From: Sphingobium jiangsuense
GTDB lineage: Bacteria; Pseudomonadota; Alphaproteobacteria; Sphingomonadales; Sphingomonadaceae
Length of the DNA stretch: 64,000 bases
NCBI RefSeq assembly: GCF_014196495.1
Contig: NZ_JACIDT010000013.1
Span: forward strand, 1-64,000
Direction of reading: 5' to 3'
Both the position numbers and the translations under genes were made by a program. This document shows, piece by piece, positions 51,833 through 61,551 of this stretch; positions within the stretch are counted from its first letter, which is position 1; each line of letters begins with the position of its first letter. Under the pieces are notes generated by a model that was given only the letters and a program-made list of their open reading frames with translations, ran no database searches and had not been told where the DNA came from.

Positions 51833-53212
51833 CTACCCCTCGAAATGAATCGTCGCGATCAGGCCGCCGCCTTCCGCATTGGCGAGCCGCACCGATCCGT
51901 CGAAGGTCATCGCCAGCGTGCGCGCGATCGTCAGGCCGATACCGGTGCCCGACCGCCCGCCCGGCTGGCCCGCCGTGCCGCGCGTGAACGGCTCGAACAT
52001 CTCGTCCAGCTCCGCCTCGTCTATGCCCGGCCCATGGTCGCGGACCGATATCCACACATGGCCGTCCGTCCGGGTGCAGCGGATTTCCGCATCGCCGCCA
52101 TATTTGACCGCATTGTCCACCAGATTGCCGATGCAGCGCGTCAACGCATTGGGCTTGCCCCGCACCATGCCGCCGCATTCGGACAGCAGGCGCACATCAT
52201 GCCCCAACTCCACCGCATCCTCGACGATGCTGTGCAGCACCGAATCGATGTCGATCATCGCCCAGTCCTCCTGCGCCTCGGTCGAGCTGGCGAGGTCCAG
52301 CCCCTCGCGCACCAGCGTCTGCATTGCGCGATGGTCCTGCAACAGCTTGTCGCGCAGTTCCGGATTGTCCACCTGCTCCAGCCGCAGGCGCATGCGGGTG
52401 AGCGGGGTCTGGAGATCGTGGCTGATCGCCGCGAGCAGCTGCGTGCGCTCGCGGAAACCGGCGCGCACGCGGTTCTGCATCAGGTTGAAGGTGGAAAGGG
52501 CCGCGCGCACCTCGTCCGGCCCTTCCTCCGGCAGCGGCCGGGGGTCGAGCGAGAGGGAGAAGGCCTCCGCCGCCTTTTCCAGCCGCCGCAACGGCTTGGC
52601 GATTTCCCGCGCGACCAGCACGGAAAGCAGCGCGCTGACCAGCATGATGAGCAGCAGATCCACCGGGCGGAACGTGCTGTCCGCCGGCATGGTGAGGCGC
52701 GGCAGGCCGAGGGCGATCGCCTGCCGCTTGCCCGCCGTGTCGGTGAAGCGCACGATCCAGCAATCGGGCAGCGGCGCATCGGCAAAGCCCGCCGCCGCCT
52801 GCCGGGGGTCGAGTTTCTTGTATCGGAAGCAAAACCCCGTAGGCACCTGCCCCGCCTCCGGGTGGGAGGCCGCGCCGAGATGCCTTTCAAGCTCCTTCGC
52901 CAGTCCAGGCTCCGGATCGCCGATGGCGATCCCGACCGGCGCGGCGGCGGCGCCGAGGATCAGGCGCTGTTCGAGCATCTGCGCGGTTTTCTCCGGCTCT
53001 CTGGCAAGGCGCCCGGCGACGTCCACCGCGCTCGCCACCACGCGTTCGTGGCGGATGCGGTGGAAATCGTTGCGCCGGGCCTGATTGGCGAAAAAGAGCG
53101 AGATGATGGAACTGGCCGCGATGCCCACCGCCAGCAGCACGAAGATGCGCCCCGCCATGGAACGGAAGAGGACCGACGGGCGCAGGCGTCTGTTCATCCT
53201 TCCCTCACTCAT
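51833..53212 (-). CDS. sensor histidine kinase of the two-component system next to the efflux operon
   Basis: A 459-residue kinase with an N-terminal membrane helix (IFVLLAVGIAASSIISLFF), a periplasmic sensor part, a second helix near 186-200, a HAMP segment (AREIAKPLRRLEKAAEAF), the phosphoacceptor H265 in AAISHDLQTPLTR, and a HATPase domain with N box (NLVDNAVKYG), DHGPGID and GTGIGLTIA. The start overlaps the regulator stop by 8 bp. The layout with the divergent RND operon matches AdeS-type sensors. Signal unknown. Confidence 0.9.
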   Translation of the reverse strand: MSEGRMNRRLRPSVLFRSMAGRIFVLLAVGIAASSIISLFFANQARRNDFHRIRHERVVASAVDVAGRLAREPEKTAQMLEQRLILGAAAAPVGIAIGDPEPGLAKELERHLGAASHPEAGQVPTGFCFRYKKLDPRQAAAGFADAPLPDCWIVRFTDTAGKRQAIALGLPRLTMPADSTFRPVDLLLIMLVSALLSVLVAREIAKPLRRLEKAAEAFSLSLDPRPLPEEGPDEVRAALSTFNLMQNRVRAGFRERTQLLAAISHDLQTPLTRMRLRLEQVDNPELRDKLLQDHRAMQTLVREGLDLASSTEAQEDWAMIDIDSVLHSIVEDAVELGHDVRLLSECGGMVRGKPNALTRCIGNLVDNAVKYGGDAEIRCTRTDGHVWISVRDHGPGIDEAELDEMFEPFTRGTAGQPGGRSGTGIGLTIARTLAMTFDGSVRLANAEGGGLIATIHFEG

Positions 53213-53963
53213 GGATCACCGGACAGGCCAGCACATAGCCTTCGCTGCGCACGGTCAGGATGAGATCCGCGCCGCCTTCAATCTGCCCCAGCTTCTGCCG
53301 CAAGCGGCTCACCTGAAGGTCGATCGACCGGTCATAGGCGACGGTCGCCTTGCGTTCGGGCAGCAGTTCCTCGCGCGAGAGCACGCGGTTGGGCTCTTCG
53401 ATGAAGCGGCTCAGCAGCCGGAATTCGGCCGAGGACAGCATCACCAGCCCCTCGTCGGGCGCGATCAGGCGGCGCTGGAACAGGTCGAGCCGCCACGGCC
53501 CGAAGCGGACCAGCCGCCGCTGCACCTTCGCGGCCGCCGCATTGCCCTCCGTCCGGCGCAGCAGGTTGCGCACCCGCGCCATCAGCTCGCGCGGCTCGAA
53601 CGGTTTGGTCAGATAATCGTCCGCGCCCAGCTCCAGTCCCAGCACGCGGTCGATCGCGGTGCCGCGCGCCGTTACCATGATGACCGGCGTCGCAATGTCG
53701 CGCGCGCGCAGCTCGCGGCACAGCGCCAGGCCGTCGCCGTCGGGAAGGTTGAGGTCCAGCACGATCAGGTCCACCGCCTCGGCCGCGCAGATGCGGCGCA
53801 GCCCGGCGATGTCGGGCGCGGCGAGCAGGCGATAATTGTCGCGCGCCAGCTGCTCGACGATGAGGTCGCGAATATCCTCGTCATCCTCGACGACCAGCAC
53901 CGTCTTGCGGCCCGTCCGGTCGCCGCCGGTCATTCCGCCTTCTGTTACGCCACCCTCATTCAT
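53205..53963 (-). CDS. OmpR/PhoB-family response regulator
   Basis: A 252-residue response regulator with phospho-acceptor D70 in LIVLDLNLPDGDG, conserved acidic pair (VEDDED), threonine and lysine in TARG and TKPFEP, and a winged-helix output domain (VMLSSAEFRLLSRFIEEP and SRLRQKL). It is divergent from the RND efflux operon and likely binds the direct repeats at 54023-54042. Confidence 0.92.
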   Translation of the reverse strand: MNEGGVTEGGMTGGDRTGRKTVLVVEDDEDIRDLIVEQLARDNYRLLAAPDIAGLRRICAAEAVDLIVLDLNLPDGDGLALCRELRARDIATPVIMVTARGTAIDRVLGLELGADDYLTKPFEPRELMARVRNLLRRTEGNAAAAKVQRRLVRFGPWRLDLFQRRLIAPDEGLVMLSSAEFRLLSRFIEEPNRVLSREELLPERKATVAYDRSIDLQVSRLRQKLGQIEGGADLILTVRSEGYVLACPVIHE

Positions 53964-54268
53964 CCTTCCTGATTAGCGCCCTCCCCCGCATAAGTCTGCC
54001 CCGCAAGAAGCAGGACATGCTTTGATACAAAATGATACGAAATTCCGGCCGCCTTTCCCCTATGAACCGGGGCTGCGGGAACCGGCGCGGTTTCCTGCGG
54101 CGACCGGGCGGTCCTGCCCCAGGGCAAGGCCCCGCAACCATTTGTAACGAGGACGAGATGATCTGTGAAAGAGGCATGACGGCGCCTGCTTTCCTCCTGC
54201 GCTGCTTCGCGCCCCGTCCCGCGCGCCCGCCCCTTTCCCGCCTGCCCCGAAACCGGAAAAGACCTTTC
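53964..54268. promoter_or_regulatory. divergent control region of the efflux operon
   Basis: A 305-bp gap separates the regulator from the periplasmic adaptor gene. It includes two perfect-phase direct repeats: TGATACAAAA (54023-54032) and TGATACGAAA (54033-54042), exactly 10 bp apart, as OmpR-type regulators bind. The frame from 54032 to 54268 is not coding. Confidence 0.6.
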
Positions 54269-55408
54269 ATGCCCATTCTCCCGCTGCCTTCCCGTTCCCT
54301 TTTCGGCCTCGCGATGCTCCTCTGCTCGCTGGGCCTCGCGGGATGCGGAGAGAAGGAAGCCCCGCAAAGGGGACCGGTCGAGGTCGGCGTGCTCACCCTC
54401 ACCAGCGGCCCCGTCACCGTATCCACCGAATTGCCGGGCCGCACCGCCTCCACGATGATATCGGAGGTGCGCCCGCAGGTCGCCGGCATCATCCAGAAGC
54501 GCCTGTTCGAGGAAGGATCCTACGTAAAGGCGGGCCAGCCGCTTTATCAGATCGACCCGTCGCTCTACCGGGCCTCCCACAATGAGGCCAACGCCGCGCT
54601 GTCGAGCGCGCAGGCGACGCTCGCCGCGGCGCAGGCCCGCGCCACGCGCTATCGCGCGCTCGCCGATGGCGATGCGGTGAGCCGGCAGGACAGGGACGAC
54701 GTGCTCGCCGCCGCGCGGCAGGCGGAGGCCGCTGTCGCGCAGGCGCGCGCGCAGCTCGACACCGCGAGCATCAACCTGCGCTTCACCAAGGTCTATGCGC
54801 CGATCAGCGGACGCATAGGCCGCTCTCTGGTCACGCCCGGCGCGCTGGTGACGGCCAATCAGGCGACCGCGCTGGCGACGATCCAGCAGCTCGACCCGAT
54901 CTATGTCGACATCACCCAGTCGAGCGCGAAGCTGCTGCAATTGCGCCGCGCGCTCGCGGCCGGGCAGGTGCTGCCCGCCAGCGCCACCATCCGGCTGAAG
55001 CTGGACGACGGCACCGACTATCCGCAGAGCGGCACGATCGAATTCACCGAGCCGATCGTCGATCCCAACAGCGGCACGGTGACGCTGCGCGCCCGCTTCC
55101 CCAACCCGGACGGGCTGCTGATGCCCGGCATGTTCGTGCGCGTGGTGGCGCCGCAGTCGGTGGTGCCCAACGCGATCCTCGCCCCGCAACGCGGCGTCAG
55201 CCGCGACGCGAAAGGCGCCGCCACGGTGCTGGTCGTGACGAAGGACAACAAGGTCGAGCGCCGCACCATCACCGTGGAAAACGCCATCGGCGACAAATGG
55301 CTGGTCACCGAGGGGCTGAAGACGGGCGAGCGCATCATCGTGGAGGGCATCAACAAGGTCTCGGTCGGCGATACGGTGAAGCCGGTGCCGGTCGGCGCGG
55401 ACAAATAG
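54269..55408 (+). CDS. RND efflux periplasmic adaptor (AcrA/AdeA-like)
   Basis: A 379-residue membrane fusion lipoprotein: lipobox LAGCGEKE at about residue 28, a lipoyl domain (QVAGIIQKRLFEEGSYVKAG), an alpha-helical hairpin with Ala-rich heptads and beta-barrel segments. Start MPILPLPSRSLF at 54269 begins the lipoprotein leader. It connects the RND pump to the outer-membrane channel. Thirteen bp separate it from the pump gene. Confidence 0.92.
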   Translation: MPILPLPSRSLFGLAMLLCSLGLAGCGEKEAPQRGPVEVGVLTLTSGPVTVSTELPGRTASTMISEVRPQVAGIIQKRLFEEGSYVKAGQPLYQIDPSLYRASHNEANAALSSAQATLAAAQARATRYRALADGDAVSRQDRDDVLAAARQAEAAVAQARAQLDTASINLRFTKVYAPISGRIGRSLVTPGALVTANQATALATIQQLDPIYVDITQSSAKLLQLRRALAAGQVLPASATIRLKLDDGTDYPQSGTIEFTEPIVDPNSGTVTLRARFPNPDGLLMPGMFVRVVAPQSVVPNAILAPQRGVSRDAKGAATVLVVTKDNKVERRTITVENAIGDKWLVTEGLKTGERIIVEGINKVSVGDTVKPVPVGADK

Positions 55409-55420
55409 GCCGGATCGACC

Positions 55421-58400
55421 ATGCTCAGCCGCTTTTTCATCGAACGCCCGATCTTCGCCTGGGTCATCGCGATCGGCATCATGATGGCCGGGGCCGCCTC
55501 GATCTTCAGCCTGCCCATCGCCCAATATCCGAACATCGCGCCACCATCGGTGCGCGTCACCGCCAATTATCCCGGCGCATCGTCCGAAGCGGTGGAAACC
55601 AGCGTGACGCAGGTGCTGGAACAGCAGCTGACCGGCATCGACGGCCTGCTTTATTTCTCCTCTTCCTCCAGCTCAAGCGGCCGGGCCAGCATCACCGTGA
55701 CCTTCGAGAAGGGCACGGACCCCGACACCGCGCAGATGCAGACGCAGAACAAGGTGCAGCAGGCCCTGCGGCGCCTGCCCGCCGCCGTCCAGCAGCAGGG
55801 GCTGGTGGTGGAAAAGACCCAGGAAGACTTCCTGATGGTCGTCGCCCTCTACGACAAGACGGGCCGGTCCGCCCGCAACGATCTGGCCGACTATCTCATC
55901 AGCAATTTCCAGGACCCGATCTCCCGTCTGGAGGGGGTCGGATCGGTCAATGTGTTCGGCGCGCAATATGCGATGCGCGTCTGGCTCGACCCCTATAAGC
56001 TGGCGGCGGTCAAGCTGATGCCCTCGGACATCGAAAGCGCGATCCAGGCCCAGAATGTCGAGGTTTCCGCCGGGCAGATCGGCGATGCTCCGTCCGAAAC
56101 CGGGCAGGAGATAAACGCCACCGTCACCGCGCGCTCGCGCCTCGAAACGCCGGAGCAGTTCCGCGCCATCATCGTCAAGACGGAGACGGACGGATCGATC
56201 GTCCGCCTGTCCGACGTCGCCCGCGTCGAGATGGGCGCGCAGGGCTACAGCGTATCGTCCTATTTCAACGGGCAGGCGTCCTCCGGCATCGCCGTCATGA
56301 TGGCGCCGGGCGCCGACGCGCTCAAGACGGCGGACCTCGTCAAGGCGAAGACGCAGGAACTCTCCCGCGATCTGCCGGAAGGCTACACCATCCACTATAT
56401 GCGCGACACCACGCCGTTCATCAAATTGTCGGTGCAGGAAGTGGCCGAGACGCTGGTGGAGGCGGTGATCCTCGTCATCATCGTGATGTTCGTGTTCCTG
56501 CAAAGCTGGCGCGCGACGCTCATTCCCGCCATCGCGGTGCCGGTGGTGCTGCTCGGCACGCTGGGCGTGCTGGAGGTGCTGGGCTATTCGATCAACACGC
56601 TGACCCTGTTCGGCATGGTGCTGTCCATCGGCCTGCTGGTCGACGACGCGATCGTCGTGGTCGAGAATGTCGAGCGCATCATGGAGGAGGAAGGGCTGTC
56701 GCCGCACGACGCCACCGTCAAGTCGATGGGGGAGATCAACAGCGCGCTGATCGGCATCGCCCTCGTGCTGTCGGCGGTGATGCTGCCCATGGCCTTTTTC
56801 GGCGGATCGACGGGCGTCATCTACCGACAGTTCTCGATCACCATCATCTCTTCCATGCTGCTGTCGGTGCTGGTCGCGCTGATCCTCTCGCCCGCGCTGT
56901 GCGCGACGCTGCTGCGGCCCAAGAACGCCGAAACGCATGAGAAGCGGGGCCTGCTCGCCCGCTTCAACCGCTGGTTCGCGCGCCTCAACGAGCGCTATGC
57001 GGAGCGCGTCGGCTTCGTGATGACGCGGCGCAAGCTGTTCTGGGGCAGCTTCTTCGTGCTGCTGCTGATCGTCTGGGGCCTGTTCGCGCGCCTGCCGACC
57101 AGCTTCCTGCCGACCGAGGACCAGGGGCAGATCATGGTGCAATATACGCTGCCCGCCGGCACCACCATGTCCCATACCGAAGCGGTGGCCGACAAGATGA
57201 AGGATTATTTCCTGAACGATGAGCGGGACAATGTCGATTATGTGATGTCGATCATCGGCTTCAGCTTTTCCGGGTCCGGCCAGAATGCCGGGCAGGCATT
57301 CATCAGCCTGAAGCCATGGTCCGAACGGAAAGGCAGCGTCAACGGCGCGGCCGCCATTTCCGACCGCGCCAGCAAGAAGCTCGCCGCGATCCGCGACGCC
57401 CGCATCTTCGCGACGACGCCGCCCGCCATTCAGGGCCTGGGGCAGACCACCGGCTTTTCCTTCAAGCTGCTGAACACCGGCGGCCTCAGCCGGGAACGCT
57501 TTCTGGAGCTGTACAACCAGCTGCTGCAAACCGCCGAAAAGGATCCGATGCTGGCCGCCGTGCGATCCGGCAGCCTCGACGACACGCCGCAGCTGAAGGT
57601 CGACATCGATTCCGAGAAGCTCGCCGTGCTGGGCCTGACGCAGGCGGATGCGGACGACGTCATCAGTTCCGCCTGGGGATCTGTCTATGTCAACGACTTC
57701 ATCGATCGCGGCCGCGTGAAGCGCGTCTACATGCAGGCCGACGCCCCGTTCCGGGGCCTGCCGGAGGATCTCGACAACTGGCAGGTGCGCAACCGCTCCA
57801 CCGGGGAGATGGTGCCCTTCTCCGCCTTCGCCTCGACCCATTGGGAACTGGGGCCGAGCAACCTCTCCCGCTTCAACGGCATGCCCGCCTATGAGGTGCA
57901 GGGGCAGGCCGCGCCCGGCGTCAGCTCCGGCGAGGCGATGGCCCGCATGGTCGAGCTGCAACAGCAGCTTCCCGCCGGCACCAGCTATGCATGGAGCGGC
58001 ATGTCGTTCGAGGAGCAGCGCAGCAGCGGCCAGGCGCCCCTGCTCTACGGCCTGTCGATCCTCGTCGTGTTCCTGTGCCTCGCCGCGCTCTACGAAAGCT
58101 GGTCGATCCCGTTCGCGGTGCTGCTGGTCATTCCGGTCGGCATTTTCGGCGCGGTGCTGGCGGTGTCGCTGCGCGGGCTCGACAACAACATCTTCTTCCA
58201 GGTCGGCCTGCTCACCACCATGGGGCTGGCGGCGAAGAACGCGATCCTGATCGTGGAGTTCGCCGATCAGGCGCGGCGCAAGGGCAAGCCGACGTTCGAC
58301 GCGGCGATCGAGGCGGCGCGGCTGCGCTTCCGCCCGATCCTGATGACGTCGCTGGCATTCGTCGCGGGCGCGATCCCGCTCGCCATCGCGACGGGCGCGG

Positions 58401-58564
58401 GCGCGCAGAGCCGCGTCGCGATCGGCACGGCGGTCGTCGGCGGGATGATCGCCGCGACGGTGCTGGCGATCTTCTACGTGCCACTGTTCTTCCTGACGAT
58501 CCACCGCCTGTTCTCGCGCGAAAAGGGCCATCCCGCGCCCGGTAATGAAGAGGTAACCGCATGA
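55421..58564 (+). CDS. RND multidrug efflux pump, AcrB/AdeB type (HAE1)
   Basis: A 1047-residue inner-membrane transporter. Start MLSRFFIERPIFAWVIAIG is canonical; the proton relay Asp pair is in SIGLLVDDAIVVVENVERI, and the G-rich AKNAILIVEFADQARRKGK in the second half matches the HAE1 family. The two large periplasmic loops are present, so the protein is complete. It extrudes hydrophobic compounds using proton flow; the substrate range cannot be read. Confidence 0.95.
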   Translation: MLSRFFIERPIFAWVIAIGIMMAGAASIFSLPIAQYPNIAPPSVRVTANYPGASSEAVETSVTQVLEQQLTGIDGLLYFSSSSSSSGRASITVTFEKGTDPDTAQMQTQNKVQQALRRLPAAVQQQGLVVEKTQEDFLMVVALYDKTGRSARNDLADYLISNFQDPISRLEGVGSVNVFGAQYAMRVWLDPYKLAAVKLMPSDIESAIQAQNVEVSAGQIGDAPSETGQEINATVTARSRLETPEQFRAIIVKTETDGSIVRLSDVARVEMGAQGYSVSSYFNGQASSGIAVMMAPGADALKTADLVKAKTQELSRDLPEGYTIHYMRDTTPFIKLSVQEVAETLVEAVILVIIVMFVFLQSWRATLIPAIAVPVVLLGTLGVLEVLGYSINTLTLFGMVLSIGLLVDDAIVVVENVERIMEEEGLSPHDATVKSMGEINSALIGIALVLSAVMLPMAFFGGSTGVIYRQFSITIISSMLLSVLVALILSPALCATLLRPKNAETHEKRGLLARFNRWFARLNERYAERVGFVMTRRKLFWGSFFVLLLIVWGLFARLPTSFLPTEDQGQIMVQYTLPAGTTMSHTEAVADKMKDYFLNDERDNVDYVMSIIGFSFSGSGQNAGQAFISLKPWSERKGSVNGAAAISDRASKKLAAIRDARIFATTPPAIQGLGQTTGFSFKLLNTGGLSRERFLELYNQLLQTAEKDPMLAAVRSGSLDDTPQLKVDIDSEKLAVLGLTQADADDVISSAWGSVYVNDFIDRGRVKRVYMQADAPFRGLPEDLDNWQVRNRSTGEMVPFSAFASTHWELGPSNLSRFNGMPAYEVQGQAAPGVSSGEAMARMVELQQQLPAGTSYAWSGMSFEEQRSSGQAPLLYGLSILVVFLCLAALYESWSIPFAVLLVIPVGIFGAVLAVSLRGLDNNIFFQVGLLTTMGLAAKNAILIVEFADQARRKGKPTFDAAIEAARLRFRPILMTSLAFVAGAIPLAIATGAGAQSRVAIGTAVVGGMIAATVLAIFYVPLFFLTIHRLFSREKGHPAPGNEEVTA

Positions 58565-59931
58565 AACGGCTTGTTGCCGCCCTGTCCGTCCTGCCACTTG
58601 CCGCCTGCAACATGGCCCCCCGCTATGAGCGGCCGGAGGCCCCGGTTCCCGCGCAATGGCCGCAAGGCGCCGCCTATCCCGCCACCGGCGAAGGCGCGCA
58701 GCAGCAGGCGGGCCTGCCGTGGAACCAGCTCGTCGCCGACGCGAAGCTGCGCACGCTCATCGAGCGCGCGCTGGGCGCCAATCGCGACCTGCGCGCGACG
58801 ATGGCGAGCGTGATGGCCGCCCGCGCGCAATATCGCGTCCAGCGCTCCGCGTTGCTGCCGACGGTCAATGCCGAAGGCGCCGCCACGGCCGCGCGCGCCA
58901 ATGGCCAGAACAGCGAGAATTACGCCGCCGAGCTGGGCATCAGCGCGTTCGAGATCGACCTGTTCGGCCGGGTGCGCAACGAAACCCGCGCGGCGCTGGA
59001 AAACTGGCTGGCGACGCAGGAAGGCGCGCGGGCGGCGCGCATCAGCCTCGTCGCGGAAACCGCCAATGCCTATGCGACCCTCGCCGCCGATCAGGAAAGG
59101 CTGGCGCTGGCGCGCAGCACGCTGGCCAGCGCAGAGCGTTCGCTGCAACTCACGGAATCGCTCAATGCGGCGGGCCTCGCCAGCGCACTCGACGTGCAAC
59201 AGGCGCAGACGGTGGTGCAGCAGGCGCGTTCCGACGTCGCCTCCACCAGCACGCAGGCCGCGCAGGATCGCAACGCGCTCCAACTGCTGACCGCCGCCCC
59301 GGTCGAGGACGCGCTGCTGCCGCTGTCGCTGGAAGAGGTCGCGGCGGGCATCGCCGCCCCGCCCGCCGGGCTGTCGTCCGCCGTGCTGCTCGAACGGCCC
59401 GACATATTGCAGGCCGAGCATCTGCTGAAGGCCGCCAATGCCGATATCGGCGCGGCGCGCGCGGCGCTGTTTCCGACGATCAGCCTGACGGCGGCGATCG
59501 GCGTCGCCAGCTCGGCGCTATCCTCGCTGTTCGACAGCGGCCATTTCACCGCCTCCGCGACGCCCTCGGCGCGCTATTCGGTGTTCGGCGGCGGCAGGAG
59601 CGCCAATGTCGAGGTCAGCCGGGCGGAGCGGGACCGGGCGCTGGCGCAATATGAATATGCGATCCAGACCGCTTTCCGCGAGGTATCCGACGCCCTCGCC
59701 CGCGCGGGCACGATAGACGAGCAGCAGGCCGCCCAGCGCGCGCTGGTCGCCGCGAGCCGCAAATATCTCGACCTTGCCGACCAGCGCTATCGCGGCGGCA
59801 TAGCGAGCTATCAGAACGCGCTCGACGCGCAGCGCACGCTCTATGCGGCGCAGCAGAGCGCGATCGCGACCGATCTGGCCGCGATCGGCAACCGCATCAC
59901 GCTCTACCGGGTGATCGGCGCGGATTTCTGA
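58561..59931 (+). CDS. outer-membrane efflux channel, NodT/OprM type
   Basis: A 456-residue outer-membrane factor with a lipobox LAACNMAPRYERPE, two duplicated helical repeats (DLRATMASVMAARAQYRVQRS and DIGAARAALFPTISLTAA) and the GLASALDVQQAQTVVQQAR segment. It completes the tripartite pump. ATGA overlap with the pump gene shows coexpression. Confidence 0.93.
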   Translation: MKRLVAALSVLPLAACNMAPRYERPEAPVPAQWPQGAAYPATGEGAQQQAGLPWNQLVADAKLRTLIERALGANRDLRATMASVMAARAQYRVQRSALLPTVNAEGAATAARANGQNSENYAAELGISAFEIDLFGRVRNETRAALENWLATQEGARAARISLVAETANAYATLAADQERLALARSTLASAERSLQLTESLNAAGLASALDVQQAQTVVQQARSDVASTSTQAAQDRNALQLLTAAPVEDALLPLSLEEVAAGIAAPPAGLSSAVLLERPDILQAEHLLKAANADIGAARAALFPTISLTAAIGVASSALSSLFDSGHFTASATPSARYSVFGGGRSANVEVSRAERDRALAQYEYAIQTAFREVSDALARAGTIDEQQAAQRALVAASRKYLDLADQRYRGGIASYQNALDAQRTLYAAQQSAIATDLAAIGNRITLYRVIGADF

Positions 59932-59992
59932 CGGCGGGCCGGACGCGCCCGGCCCACCTCTCTCCGATCAGCTCCCGATCAGCTCGACGCGC

Positions 59993-60032
59993 CAGAGCGG
60001 TGGCCGATTGGATTGAATCGGCCACCGCTCTG
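59993..60032 (+). terminator. strong hairpin after the efflux operon
   Basis: A 17-bp perfect stem (CAGAGCGGTGGCCGATT, 59993-60009, with 60016-60032) around GGATTG, followed by CCTTTATTTG, 61 bp after the channel gene. Good intrinsic terminator. Confidence 0.8.
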
Positions 60033-60085
60033 CCTTTATTTGCTTTCCGCATATTGCAAGCCATCGGCTGTTCCAGCCGACTTCA

Positions 60086-60126
60086 CCAGACTCTGTCCTG
60101 TTCAGATTGAACCGGACAGAGTCTGG
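60086..60126. terminator. second long hairpin, convergent intergenic region
   Basis: CCAGACTCTGTCC (60086-60098) pairs with GGACAGAGTCTGG (60114-60126); an inner GTTCA/TGAAC pair extends the stem. Followed on the plus strand by ATATTCTTTG. Confidence 0.6.
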
Positions 60127-60142
60127 ATATTCTTTGTTTCCC

Positions 60143-60185
60143 GCGTTTTCCGAGCCGTCAGATGTGCCATCTGACTTGAAAACGC
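60143..60185 (-). terminator. nested hairpin next to the metY stop codon
   Basis: Outer GCGTTTTC (60143-60150) pairs GAAAACGC (60178-60185); inner GTCAGATG (60157-60164) pairs CATCTGAC (60168-60175) around TGC. It starts one base beyond the metY stop codon (60187-60189), so it probably ends metY transcription. Confidence 0.55.
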
Positions 60186-60186
60186 T

Positions 60187-61482
60187 CTATGCTCTGTCCA
60201 GCTCCTGCCCGATATCGGCGATGATGTCGTCGATATGCTCCAGCCCGATGGACAGGCGCACATAGCCGGGCGACACGCCCGCCGCCGCCTGCTCCTCCGG
60301 CGAGAGCTGCGAATGGGTGGTGGACGCCGGATGGATCGCAAGGCTGCGCGCGTCGCCGATATTGGCGACATGATAGAGCAGCTTCAGCCCATCGATGAAC
60401 CGGCGCCCGGCCTCCAGACCGCCTTTCAGTTCGAAGCCCAGCAGGCCGCCGAAACCGCCGGTCAGCACCTTCTCCGCGCGGGCGCGCTCCGCCCCGTCCT
60501 GCCGCGACGGATGGATGACGCGCACCACATCGGGACGCGACGCCAGATAGTCCACGACCTTGCCCGTATTCTCGCAATGGCGCGGCATGCGCAGCGGCAG
60601 CGTCTCCATGCCCTGCAATATCTGGAACGCGTTGAACGGCGAGAGCGCCGAGCCGAGATCGCGCAGCAATATCGTCCGCGCGCGCAATATATAGGCAATC
60701 GGGCCGAGCGGCTTCGCCGCCTCCGCCCACACCGCGCCATGATAACTGGGATCGGGCGTGTTGAGATTGGGCTGGCGATCCGGAAAGGCGGACCAGTCGA
60801 AATTGCCGCCATCGACGATCAGTCCGCCGATCGAGGTGCCGTGGCCGCCCAGATATTTGGTCGCGGAATAGACGACGATCGCCGCGCCCCGCTCCAGCGG
60901 CCGGGCGATCAGCGGCGCGGCGGTATTGTCCACGATCAGCGGAATGCCGAGCGGCCGCCCCGCCGCCGCGATCTCCGCCATGGGCGGGACGACGAGCTTC
61001 GGATTGGGCAGCGTCTCCACATACCAGGCGCGGGTGCGCTCGTCGCTGGCGCGCGCAAAGGCGCCCGCATCGGCGGGATCGACGAAGCGCACCTCTATCC
61101 CCATGTCGCGCAACGTGTTGGCGAAGAGATTATAGGTGCCGCCGTAGAGGTCCGTGCCGCTGACGATATTGTCGCCCGCCCGCGCCAGATTCTGCACCGC
61201 GAAGGCCGACGCCGCCTGCCCCGACGCCACGGCGAGCGCGGCCGCGCCGCCTTCCAGCGCGGCGATGCGGTCTTCGAGTATCGCGGTCGTCGGGTTGCCG
61301 AGCCGCGTGTAGATATTGCCCAGTTCCTCCAGCGCGAACAGGCGCGCGGCGTGGCCGCTGTCGTGGAACTGATAGGATGTCGTCTGGTAGATCGGCGGCG
61401 CCACCGATCCGGTGGCCGGGTCCGCGCGCCAGCCGGCATGCAGCGCCAGCGTTTCGGGGTGCAGCCTGCGTTCACTGCTCAT
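60187..61482 (-). CDS. metY: O-acetylhomoserine aminocarboxypropyltransferase (sulfhydrylase)
   Basis: A 431-residue PLP enzyme of the Cys/Met metabolism class. The PLP lysine is K209 in VYSATKYLGGHGTS; SGQAASAFAV and LYGGTYNLFANTL are also present. The length, above that of the MetB/MetZ type (about 390), is typical of MetY, which makes homocysteine from O-acetylhomoserine and sulfide. Start MSSERRLHPETLAL at 61482 has AAGGAGGA upstream. The next gene downstream on this strand is none; convergent hairpins follow. Confidence 0.9.
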   Translation of the reverse strand: MSSERRLHPETLALHAGWRADPATGSVAPPIYQTTSYQFHDSGHAARLFALEELGNIYTRLGNPTTAILEDRIAALEGGAAALAVASGQAASAFAVQNLARAGDNIVSGTDLYGGTYNLFANTLRDMGIEVRFVDPADAGAFARASDERTRAWYVETLPNPKLVVPPMAEIAAAGRPLGIPLIVDNTAAPLIARPLERGAAIVVYSATKYLGGHGTSIGGLIVDGGNFDWSAFPDRQPNLNTPDPSYHGAVWAEAAKPLGPIAYILRARTILLRDLGSALSPFNAFQILQGMETLPLRMPRHCENTGKVVDYLASRPDVVRVIHPSRQDGAERARAEKVLTGGFGGLLGFELKGGLEAGRRFIDGLKLLYHVANIGDARSLAIHPASTTHSQLSPEEQAAAGVSPGYVRLSIGLEHIDDIIADIGQELDRA

Positions 61483-61551
61483 CACTATCCTCCTTATCCT
61501 TACGGCAGGAGTTTCATCACCCTTTGCCGGCGATTGCAACGCTCAGTATGT

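Noticed and set aside
55673..58597. A 974-codon minus-strand frame opposite the RND pump gene
   Set aside because: It is antisense to a complete AcrB-type pump with all expected motifs, and its translation is His/Arg/Gln-rich low complexity, typical of GC-rich antisense frames.
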